A DNA stretch of 64,000 bases from Anniella stebbinsi. Lineage: Eukaryota > Chordata > Lepidosauria > Squamata > Anniellidae. Position 1 is the first letter of the stretch. Each line of letters opens with the position of its first letter. The DNA is taken from the NCBI GenBank assembly GCA_029215795.1, contig JARDYH010000001.1, positions 185,883,654 through 185,947,653 on the forward strand, read 5' to 3'. Below the pieces are notes generated by a model. The model worked only from the letters and a program-made list of their open reading frames with translations, did no database searches and was not told where the DNA came from. Of the stretch, positions 44,340 to 56,300 are shown one piece after another. The translations under genes and the position numbers were made by a program.

Positions 44340-47300
44340 CTGCAAAGGAATTCAGAAAAAAGTAAGTGGAGAAGGGAACAGATTCTAAGTCATGCATATC
44401 GAATAGAAACTTATAGCTTAGTATAAATTGATACCAGCCATCTATGTGCCCAAAGATGGCCATAAAGGCAGTACAAACTTCATGCAAGTTTCCCACTTCA
44501 CACCAATGTTAAATTCCCCTCTCGTAATTTTCTTATTTGTCCTAATTTGCAAATTTACATAACGGAAGAACTGATTATGTAATCCATTTAAGATTAGATG
44601 ATTTGTCTTGAAGTAGGCCTACTGAGCCAAACACTAAGATACAGGTAGGGTCGTAGGATTCAGTTCGTTGCCTGGGGCTGCACATAGATCCAGCTCCGTC
44701 ATTCAAGGGCCAAGAGCCCTCAGTGGCAGGAAATGCCATTTTCCAGCTTTTGCTGATATACCAACTCCAATCCTATCCAGACAGAAATAGCCTACTACAG
44801 TTTTCCATGCACTGATAACAAGGTTATATGTGGGCTACCTCTGAATGCGATATTGAAGCGTCAGTTAGTGCAGAACAGAGCTGCGAGGGGGCTTACTGAG
44901 ACTGGCCATTTCAACCAAGAGAGCTTCAGCTATTGGGTGGTATAGAAATGTCATAAATCAATCAATAAATCTTATTACCCAAGTGGTGCGCCAACTGCAT
45001 TGGTTGACAGTCAGTTTCTGGGCTGACTCAAAGGCTCAATTTGGACAACACAATAGTCAATGGTGGGTTGACTAACCCTAACCCTAACCCTAGGGGGTAC
45101 TCCCACAACATGGTAATAAATAATCAACTGTGGTGTGGATGAGGATCAGCGCTGAGTTGACTATGGCAGTATTCGGATGACATAATAGTCAAAACAACTG
45201 ACAATTGTTTCCCCCACACCAGTTGTTTATTGTGTTGTCCAAATTGAGCCAAAGTGTTGGTGCTGACCTTTAAAGCTCTAAACATCTTAAGGCCCGTTTT
45301 CCTGAAGGAACACCTTCTCCTGACTCATTATAAAGTAGAGGGGGACAAAGGAGAACCTCAGACTGGATGCATCCAGGAATCCTTTCTCCCTTGTATAGCA
45401 CTTGAGCAAGGCTCTGAGAGAAGCCCCTCGGGATGAAGATGTGTTGTGGAGGTCTAACAGGTACCCTGCAATGTAGCAAACTGGTGTGAATTCTTTAACA
45501 AGTCTGTGGGCACATTCGGACAACACAATAGTCAACCATTAGTTAATAGTCAACTCCACGGTTGACTATTTGGGGGGTACCCGCCACACAACATGATTTT
45601 ACTCAACCGTTGCGTGCGTTCGGGCCAGTGTCTAGTTCATTATTACATCGTGCGGGGTTTGATTAACACAGCCCCTGCCCTCTCTCCCTCAGTCCTCCTG
45701 TTGATATCTCATTAGCCAATGCTGCCCAACGCTTCTCTGCAATTGTCTCCTTCACGGCTGTGAGCAGTCCTGTCTCCCTGCACTCCCTGACAGGATATGC
45801 CCTCACAATGGCGTTTCGTGCGTTGAGGACCATTCCGCACTGGGTGACTGAGCAGCATCTACAACCTCCCCCGCCTCATTTCCCTGGCCAAGGCTTCCCC
45901 AGTGTTACCCCACTCATGACATCATCCGCCACACTGAGTGGCCCATCATGCCCTGCCATGCCTGTGCCGGCTCGCCTACCCTTATCCCTCCCACGAAAGG
46001 ATGCACAAATTGAAGCAGGGGAAACACCCCCCTCCTTCCCCCCGTTCGTCCCCCTCTTCCCCAAGCCACGTCTGCCTTCTCCACTTTCCATCCGTCCAAC
46101 TGTGGCCAGTCAGACCTTGGAGCATTGGAATGACTGGGAGTGCTTTAAATGCTTTTGTTGATTTTTTTCTACAAAAGCCTCAAATGCTTCTAGGCAATAA
46201 GCACAACTATGAGCAAGTAAGGGTTGCCCTTTTAGTGAGGGAGAAAGACCACCTTTCTGGATGGCAAATGGTAAGGCTGAGGCACAACTGTTAGGGCTAC
46301 TCTGAGCATTGCACCTGAGAGGGCAGGAAGGGGATGCCCCTATTACTGAGGAAGAAAGGCCAGGCCGGTTACTCGCGGGAGACATGGGAGTTGTAGGCTC
46401 AGACCCACTCGAAGATCTTTGACGCCCACTCTCGAGATGGATTTGGGGGGCGCAGAGAGGGAGGGACAACCACTCCCATCGACACGAATGGCATCGCTCT
46501 TTGAGCCTGGCCAAGATAGGTCAGGGTGGTTCTCTAGCAACACATCCCCAAGCAATTCGCAGGTGTTGTGCAGAATGCAACCACGACGCCTGGAATGATG
46601 CCCTATTCAATGTTCAGAAGAGTGTACAGAGAGTGCCAGTATGCTTTCAAATGGCTCAACAGGCATCAGGCACGGGGGGTATGGTGGTAGTAGACTTTTT
46701 TTGGAAGGGGGTACAGGAGGAATGGTAAGGCCATTGACTACGGCTGCAGGGCAAACGCCTGGTCAGCTAGTACTAGAAGACCCATGGCATGGCCATACAT
46801 GGAAGCGGGGCAGGACGTGAAGAATCTTCCCGTGGCATGCAGGTTAGCATGTATCATGGCTGCTCCCGGACACCCCAGCAAAGACATCCAGAAACCTTCC
46901 TCTCACATCCACCAGAGCTTGCAGGACCACCCTGTAATCGTGTTTTCAGTTGTAGTATTCATTGCTCCACGAGGAGGGGGCCTGTATGCGCATGTGGGTA
47001 GATTCCAGGTGACCCACAGCCCATAGGAAGCCCAATGTGTGGAACCCATGCATGTTTATCTCCTCGTCCCTGATCCGGATGACATCTTCAGGGTACAGCT
47101 TGTTCAGGACTCACACAATCTCGTGGAAAGGACCCCCGCCAAGCACCAATGTGCCTGGAGAACGTCCTCCTCTCCTTCATCTGCAGCTTCATCCATGACG
47201 GCAGGAAGCAAGATGTTCATGGCAGTGTGGATAGCATCCTCCATCTCCATTGTCAAAGGCAACCTGTGGTGGGTGGGGAGTGGGTGGGTGTGACAGGGCA

Positions 47301-50300
47301 TGGCACCCCCAGAAGATGGCAGGAAGATGGCAGGAGGGTTGGGCCACTGCAGAGCCATCGCGTGGGAACTGGAGTCTACCCAGAGATAGTTATATCTGCC
47401 CATTAGCTGGCCAAGACCTAGAAGGGAGGGGAAGGGAATAGGTGGGAAAGAGGAGGAGGAGGGGGAGGCAAGGCGAGCGAAGCATGGGAGAGGGCGACTC
47501 CTGATGCAGAACTGGGGCAGGAGCCACAATCACTAACTACACTGGGGCTCTTTCGGGGTGCAGGGGCAACGAGAGGAGGCCATGCCATGCAATGTGCTCT
47601 ACACGCTTCAGTCGACACTCAAGAGCATCAATGAGGTTGTGCAGAGCCAAAACATGGTGCTCCACCTGCAGATGCAGGCTGCTAAGGGTGGAAGGTCTTT
47701 CACTGGGGTTGGGGGGCGGGGGGAAACAGGGTCAATGGAGGATAGGGTACCCCCAAGGCCCACCCTCTGCTTTCCAGACAAGCCTCACTGGCACAGAAGT
47801 CTGTGGCGCCAGCCCCGGAGATGGGTGCAAAGGCTGGAGCGGGACCCTTGGGCCCCGCCTGCGTGGGATGGTGCTGGCATGTCCAGGGGTTTCAGAAGAA
47901 ATGAGGCAAAGAATGGTTGTTGAGACACATTGTTAACCTGCAACATTTTTGCCGCCATGGTCAGGCAAGTCGGCCTGCAGAGTGCAGCTGCGCTGCCCAA
48001 ATGCAGTTGCTACAGCAACAGCGGGTGGGAGAGAGCGACCAGGTGGCACAATGTTGAGGGGTGCTTGTGGTGGCCCTTAACTCCTAAGCAGAAGTGACAG
48101 AGAAGTGCAGAAAGGGGAGGGGTATTGGGGTGACTCGTCTGCCTCCTGTGAGCCATTCGAGGCTGCCTCTTCCCCACCCTCAACATCCATCTCCCCTGAT
48201 ATGGAGCTTAGGGAGGCTGCAGAGCACCATGGCTGGGCACCTTCTGTCTTGCCCCCTGGCATCTTAAAAGCCACTGGTGGTGCCAGTGGGTGCTGCGGCC
48301 AAACCCAGGGGGGGCTAGAGGAGGAGGCAGAGACTGCTGCGGTGGCATGTAGCCATAGGGAGGCATGTAGGGCGGTTGCGCCTGTCTGGCATGAGCGGTT
48401 CCTTCAATGGGAGTGGCTAATACCCAGATGGCTTCCGTGTGGTGGTCCACAGCAGCGGTGCATTCCCGAAGGGCCCGTTCCACGACTCTGTTGCTGGCAG
48501 CCATCACCATAGCCACAGCCTCCCCATGGTCATGCAGGGCTGCGCACTGAGACTCCCCCAACTCCTGTATTGCCTGAGCACACCCATCCATGTTCTGCGT
48601 AGCCAAACACGTTGCCCCGACCGTCAGGATCCGCTCTTGGGCCCGTCATCTCTCCTCCTCGTCTGCCATGCATATGAATAGCTCGAGGATTTGTTCTCCA
48701 GTGACCTGGTGGCTGTGTCAAAGTCCTTTGCCACCTGCAGCTGTCCTCTTTGTGTTTTTGCGCAATCAGGCACACTTCTGGGTCAGTCAGTGGGTGGGCA
48801 GGTTGAGAGGTGCTGCTTGCTCCTCACGGGCAGGTTGTGTCGACGGCTCCTCTTCCAGGCGTCCTGCTCTTCTGCCCTTTCCTCCATCTCCTCTGCCATA
48901 GCCAAGGGGACTTGGGTGGCGCCTCCATCATCGATTGTGGCACCCTCCGTCCCAGTGAATCCAATGAAGTTTTCATCACTGGGCTGGGTGAAGATGCAGC
49001 TTAGCTTAGCTTGGGAAGGTGACAGCTCAGGTAACGTCACCTGAGACACCTCTCTTAGAATGATGTGCACCAGATCAGAAGCTACTGCCACGGACTGTGT
49101 AATGGACTCCAGGACATACCGGTCCTAGTCCAGAATGGCGTGTCTCGAACTCTCCAGCTCCTCTTCCTGGCTGAGCTGGTGCCCCACCAACATGCATGGC
49201 ACTATAGGGGCGAGAGGGACCACGTGCATCTTGGAGGGCAAAGCAGTCCACATTACCTCCCAGGGGATGGCTGCTCCGAGAGCCCCGGCCTGTGGACCAG
49301 AATGTGCTCCTCTTTTGGGGGCAGCTCTTGTCGGGAGGGACCAAGCAGAGGCTCCTTCTGGGTCAGCTGTGGTTGTGACGGGACAGCCAAGGTCTCTGTG
49401 AAGATGGGCAAAGGGTCTCTGTGAAAGAAGGTCTGGAATGCGGTTGGGCTGCTGGTGCTGGATGTGTGGGCACCACACTTCAAGAAGGATGCAGACAAGC
49501 TGGAGGGGGCTCAGAGGAGGGCAACAAAGAAGATCAGGGGTCTGGAAACAAAGCCCTATGAAGAGAGACTGAAAGAACTGGGCATGTTTAGCCTGGAGAA
49601 GAGAAGATTGAGGGGAGACATGATAGCACTCTTCAAATACTTGAAAGGTTGTCACACAGAGGAGGGCCAGGATCTCTTCTCGATCATACCAGAGTGCAGG
49701 ACATAGAATAATGGGCTCAAGTTACAGGAAGCCAGATTCCGGCTGGACATCAGGAAAACTTCCTGACTGTTAGAGCAATACGACAATGAAACCAATGACC
49801 TAGGGAGGTGGTGGGCTCTCCCACATTAGAGGCCTTCAAGAGGCAGCTGGACAACCATCTGTCAAGCATGCTTTAGGGTGGATTCCTACATTGAGCAGGG
49901 GGATGGACTTGATGGCCTTATAGGCCCCTTCCAACTCTACTATTCTATGATTCGATGATGCTATGATACAGTGGCTGGTGAGGCGCTGGTGGCCATAAGA
50001 AGGACCCTGGGTAGTGCTTGGTTGATGGGGGAGCAGGGACTGGCTTGTGGAGCCATGGCTCATGGCCGTGACTATGGCCAAGGGTGAGTGGGGCCACACT
50101 GCCTTCGGCACGGGTGTCCTGGTGAGGGGATGCTATGTGCAGCTGAAGGCCTTAGCTCGTTGTTCTCTGTCGGGGCTAGTGGAGGTGACATCTTGAGCTG
50201 AGGAGTGCCCCTGGGGGGGCATTGACATCGGTGGGGGGCCAATAGGGTGATCCCGCTCCCCGTGGGTTTTCCCGGCATGATATCATGGAGCTATTCCAGG

Positions 50301-53300
50301 AGCCGTGCCAGCTCATCATAGAATGGCATGGTGTGTGGTTCAACTCCGCTCCTCTTGTAGCGTGTCACAAATTCCTTGAAATTCTTCTGCAGCCCATGGA
50401 GCTTTTCCTTGCACTGCTTGGGTGTGCTACCCTCATAGCTTCATCTCTCTGAAGAGCCTGGGGTAGAGGTTGTCATGCCTGGCAGTGGCCATGATTGCTT
50501 GGGCCTCTGGGCTGCTCCATAGCTCAATGAATGCGCCCACTCTGCTTCAGACCAGGGCTGCGCTCTAATCGTGGCCTTGGCATCTTGGGGTGCCTCCACT
50601 GGGGAGCCCCAAGAACTTGTCTTCAGAGAAAAGTAACTATGATCTCATTCCCTCAGCCTGGATCTTCTGGCTGCTGAGATCCATGCTGGCCAAGGTAGCG
50701 GTCTGCAGGGTTAGTGAGAAGCTGCCAGAGTCACCTGCCAGACAGGATCCTCAACAGCAGCGGGAGAGTACAGATTAGGGACCTGGAGACAGCTGTGGGA
50801 ACTAACCGTGGACACTGGGGCAGGGAGGGGGCGCTTGCACAGCGAGAAGGCAGGGCCCATCAGAGCGTTACGAATACTTGCATAAGTAACACACAACACA
50901 GGTGGCGTCGGGGACATGGTGATGTTTCTCGACCTGGATCGCCCACGTGCGCCCCAGCAATGACCACTTGGCACAGCTCGGAGAACAGGGTAAACCTGGA
51001 GGGACTGGGGGGGGGGGGCAGAAGGAGAGGTGGCTGTGATTGCTGCTGCTGCTGCTGCTGCGAACAGCCGCTTCTGGCTTTGTTTCACAAGGGAGAAGGG
51101 GTTGATGATGATATACACATGCAAACATGAAGGGGGTTTGTGGGGCAGAGAGTCTGTAGGAGCATGTGAAGCCCCCCCCCCATTTTCAGTGGAGAGTTAG
51201 GCATGTATTAAGGAGTGCGCGCTCACTCCTACCCCTATCCCCCCGCCAGCCCCGCTCTGTAGAGTGTCTGGCAGTTGTGCATCAACACTGGACTTCGCAG
51301 CGCAGGTGGGGAGGAAGCGATGTGAAGCGGCAAGGGAAGAAAGGCTGTGTGGGGGGTGGGAGAACATAGCCGCTGGTTGCCCACTGCAGTGACAGATGGA
51401 AGAGGCTCGTCGCTGTGTGGGGAAGGGGCAGGGGAAATAGAACTGTGGTCACAATCCGTTGCTAGGTAGATTTTGGAATCAACTTGAGTTGGGTGTAGCA
51501 GAGCGGCCAGTGCTGCTTTGGCTGCTCTTGCCCGGCAAAAATCAACTCAATGATGTGAAATAGTCAACGGAGCATGATAGACGACATGCTAACCAAAGGT
51601 TGTGCAAACAGTCAACTCTGCACAGCGTTGGTTATCTCCATTGGCTGTTCTTTGGAAATAACCAACCGTGGGGTGGTTTTTTCTAACAGATGACACGATA
51701 GTCAACGGTTGACTACTTAAGCACTGGTTGACTATTTAGTCAACTGTTGATTAATGTGTTGTCCAAACCCAGTCTGTGTGTAAAAAATTGTTTCTATTAG
51801 GGATGTGTATCGTATCGTTAAAATGTATGATAACGATACGATAATCATCGGAGACGATAATTTTTGGGTGATTTTATCGTTTTATCGGACTGCCATATAA
51901 ATATACCTACACATATGTGCCAAATTTGAGATCGATCCCTCCAACTCTTGATTTTATATGAATTTATTAAAGATTGTTTTTCGTTCTGACAGATCAGAAT
52001 GACAGCTCGCCAGACCTGTCAGAACGGAAACGATCTTTAAAAAATTAATATAAAATCGAGGGTTGGAGGGATCGATCTCAAATTTCATACACATACTTAG
52101 GCATACCCCAGAAGCACTGTGACCAAGTTTCAAGCCTCTAACTTTTAAAATACAGAAGTTATAGGCATTTTTCTTTCTGGCAAAAATATCATTTTTTAAT
52201 GATAATTATCGTGAAGACGATACGGATCACCTACGATATGAATGAAGACGATTATTTTTTTGGTCCAAAATGACGATAACGATAAAAAACGATATTTTTT
52301 GGCATGCACACCCCTAGTATCTATTCATGAAGAGCTGTCTCTATAGCAGTCAAATAAAGTTATTGCTGCCAATTATAAACCCATTCCTCTTTATGTGTAA
52401 TCTTATGGGGGATAAGTATATATGTATGCTTGGAGGCTGCTCCAATAGAAATGTAACAAAAAGCCATGTAGTTACCTCGCATGTGCACATATCCACTGGT
52501 CAATAATTGCTATTCCTCCATCTTTGTACAGTTCCACTTCCTCCCATGTAGGTTCATACCTCACCATCTCTGGAAGCAGTCTCTTCAACTCTTCCGTCTC
52601 TGAAAAGGTACAGTAAATCACTGGTCTTCAACTGGTAGGTCACACCCCACCCTAAAGCGGGTTGTACAAGAAGCAGAACCACTGTTTTCTTTTTTTAGGC
52701 TTTTTTAAGAGAAGAAGAAAAAAGGAGAGAATAGGAAAAAAAGATATAGAAAAAGCAACGGAGAAACTCTCACACACAGAGAAATGGGCACATAGAGTAA
52801 AAAAAACCCTTAAAAATAAGTCCAATGTTGCGGCTGGGCTGCTTCTAAAGACTACTGCAGGAGATCATCGCCCCATAAAAGCATTTAATTGATCAACTGG
52901 TTTGCTTACAAAGCAGGGAAAAATATGATTAGTCTGGAATATTTTGCTTCATTGCAAGTTGGTGTTGCGGGAATATTTCAGGTATGATCATAACAATAGC
53001 TAGCGATAACAACATTTAAATGATGAGAAACTAATATTGATTTCATGCTTCTAATAAAAACATGTATCTGTTCTCCTGTAAGATAGAACCAGCAATGTAC
53101 TAGCTAGATGTGTTGAGCCTCATCATAATGAACTTTGGTCCACTAGCAACTATATGCATTCTGTATTGTTTTAGTTTATCTTGACCTCTATCATTCATAT
53201 ATGGCACCTTTCTCTGTTTTGACTTAGAGACAAATTACACCATGCCTATTTACAACCCTGTATTATTGTAAACTTTCCCCTGGTACAAAGGTGATTCAGT

Positions 53301-56300
53301 ACAAAAGGCTAGATATGCTAATTCTGATGTTTCCAGTTTCCTATATAAGAGTGATACCCTATATACTTAATTCAGTCAGAGGTCTATCTCTGGCTCCCTC
53401 AGCTGATGTGTCTTCTTCAATAAACCTATCTTTAAGAAACTAATACGTGAGTATCTTTGGTCTCCACTGTAAACTGAGTTTAGTTGCTTGCATGAATATA
53501 ACTCCTTTGAAGTTATTGGGTGGGATGTCACTGATCTATGGGAGGTCCCTTCCCCACTTAAGGTTATTCATCCCTAGTCTACATTTTGGCCAGTAACTGT
53601 ATCAAAGCATTATAAAGAATTAGAGTAAAGATCTTTCTCATAAGGGATCTGTGACAATAAATGACCCCTTTCTCATAAGAGGGAGTCATAGGCCTCCCTG
53701 GGGGACTCAAATTCCTGCCACAGTTTGTAAAGCAAAATAGCCCAGAAAGAACGCAAGTCAAGATGGAATCTGTTGAAGGAGTTAAGAATAGGTACTTGAT
53801 GGCATCAAGTGGTAAACTCATAAGAGTTCAAAAGGTGCTTTCAAGCCTTAACAGGTTCAAAATTCACCAAGGCCATTGTGGAATTAGATGCCGAGTACTA
53901 GGCCACATCCGTATGCTGGAGGCAACCATCTCTTTAAACTTTTGGGAATGGTGGCAGTTGCCGTTCAGTAAAAAGCAACTTAAACACCTCACTAGGCATT
54001 GCCACCTCTCCCTCAGGCTTCTCTCTTGCCTCAGCCCTTCAATTGTGTCTCACGAAAAGATCTCTTTTCCAGCACTGATATGACCTTTAACAGAGATTCT
54101 TGCAATCCAGAAATTTATGCATGCAACACACGCTGGTCATTTTCAGTTTAGAACAAAATTAAGCTGCTTTGAAAAAACTACATACCCTCTGCAATGGCAT
54201 CGGTGGCGACAAAAACTCTCTCAAGTTTATGTAACTTCAAGAGGCTGTGGATTTTCTTCACTGCTCCCTGGATGCTAGGCACATCGTTTCTGTGACCCCA
54301 GATGAAGTCTTTGCGTCTGAGGTGAACTCCAAGGTATGGGCCACCTGTGGCCGTGCCCAACTTTACCTAGCATAGAAGAACCAGTACATGCTGAAACTAA
54401 AATAAAATGGCATCGATTCAGTGGGAAAATATCTCTGTACATGAACACAGTTTCTCTATTTGATTTATTTAAAACATTTCTTGGCCACCTGTCAGGGCGG
54501 AAGCCCTCATAAGGCAGCTAATAATAAAATATTAAAAATATTAAAAGCAATAAAACAGCAATTAACAGCAATAAAACTAACAATAAAACCAGCAGGAACA
54601 ACAATAGCAGCAATAATAACAACAGCAATAACAATACTCATCATCATGCGAATGCCAAGGTAAAATAAAATGTTTTTAAGGCCTTCTTGAAAGCCTGCAA
54701 GGAAAGTGCATGGCGGACCTCCAATGGAAGTTTGTTCCAGAGGTTTGGGGCCACGGCAGAGAAGGCCCTCTCTCATGTGGATGCCTCACAGGTGGGCAAA
54801 TGAGGAGGGCCTCTCTTTCTGATCTTAAAGTGTGGGTAGGCTGATATGGGTGAAGGCAGACCTTCAAGTAACTTGGCCCCAAACCGTTTAGGGCTTTAAA
54901 AGTCAAAATCAGCACAGTGCAGCTCGCGCAGTATAGGTATTACATGGTCAAATCGCCTTGCCCCCACCAATACTCAGGCTGCTGCATTCTGTACCAGCTG
55001 AAGCTTCCGAACCATCTTCAAAGGGAGCCCCACATACAATGCATTACAGTAGTCCAGCCTGGACATGACTAGTGTGTGCATAACTGAGGCCAGGTCCGCC
55101 CTCTCCAGATAGGGCTGCAGCTGGCGTACCAGCCTAAGCTGGTAGAATGCAACCCTGGACACTGCAGCCACCTGGGCTTCCCCAGTTAGCTCAGAGTCCA
55201 GGAGGATTCCCAAACTGCGTACTTGGTCTTTTAGGGGAGCGCAACCCCATCTAAGACCAGTTGTAAATTTCCATCCGAAGTAGTTGGTTTCCCAACCCAC
55301 AGTCCTTCCGTCTTGCCTGGATTACGTTTCAGCTTGTTCACTCTCATTCATCCCAAAACAGCCGTCAGACACTGGTTCAAGAGTTCCACAGCCTCCCTGG
55401 GATGTGCAGATGGAAACGAGAGGTAGAACTGAGTATCATCCACATACCGATGACACTTCAGCCCAAACCTCCTGATGACTTCCCCCAGCGGTTTCATGTA
55501 GATGTTAAAAAGCATGGGGGACAAGACAGAACCTTGCGGCACCCCACAGGCTAACAGCCATAGGGTGGAATAAAAGTCCCTCAGCACCACTTTCTGAGAC
55601 TGCTCCTCAAGAAAGGCCTGGAACACTTTAAAACCGTGCCTCCCAAGCCCAATCCAGATAAATGATCGAAAGCCAGGAGAACCAACAGGGTTGCACTCCC
55701 CTATCCATTCCCTGACATAAGTCATCGACCAGGGCGACCAAGGCTGTTTTCATCCTATAACCAGGCCTGAAACCTGACTGGAATGGATCTAGGTAATCAC
55801 TTTCATTCAAAATTGCCTGGAGTTGTGAGGCCACCACACGCTCCAGCACCTTGCCCAAGAATGGTAAATTTGATACAGGGCGGTAGTTATCTAAAGCCAG
55901 AGGATCTAAACTTGATTTTTTTTCAACAAGGGCCTTACCACAGTTTCTAATGGCCATGGGGTGGAATAGAAGTCCCCCAGCACCACTTTCTGAGACTGCT
56001 CCTACAGAAAGAACCGGAACCACTCTAAAACCATGCCTCCCAAGCCCAATCCAGATAAATGATCAAGAAGGATACCATGGTCAATGGTATTGACAGCCAC
56101 TGAGAGGTTCAGAAGAACTAACAGGGTTATACTCCCCCATCCATTCCCTGGCATAAATCATCAACTAGGGTGACTAAGGCTAGTTCCATCCCATAACCAG
56201 GCTTGAAACCTGATTGGAATGGATCTAGGTAATTAGTTTCATCCAAAGCAACTTGGAGTTGTGAAGCCACCACATGCTCCAGCACCTTGCCCAAGAATGA

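Larger units (their letters stand above)
44820..45480 (+). mobile_element. L2 LINE 3' region, interrupted by a MITE
   Basis: The text [15 protein letters not shown] at 44860-44890, a LRQLHWL-like stretch at 44990, then after the [24 protein letters not shown] (45254-45315). The protein text resumes across the MITE once one AAA is removed. Confidence 0.7.
45508..51774 (-). mobile_element. decayed autonomous-type Harbinger transposon, 6.3 kb
   Basis: The ends are similar inverted repeats containing GGACAACACA and repeated GTCAAC/GTTGAC motifs, and they align with the MITE at 45033. TGT flanks both sides (45505-45507 and 51775-51777). A longer exact match, AGTCTGTG, is shared at 45501-45508 and 51771-51778, so the exact terminus and duplication length are uncertain. 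Inside, on the minus strand, are relics of a Myb/SANT-like protein (50600-48200) and of a DDE transposase (47260-46340), the two-gene content typical of PIF/Harbinger. It is GC-richer than the surrounding intron. A CR1 copy (49458-49968) is nested inside. Confidence 0.82.
44340..52475 (-). other. last POFUT2 intron (8.1 kb)
   Basis: Bounded by the donor at 52475-52474 and the acceptor ending at 44340. It is mostly filled by an L2 fragment, two Harbinger-type elements, a CR1 tail and a hAT-like element. 44341-44820 shows nothing recognised. Confidence 0.8.

Noticed and set aside
45760..46161. Plus-strand Pro-rich frame
   Set aside because: Inside the Harbinger element and opposite in strand to its relic genes; composition explained by GC-rich decay.
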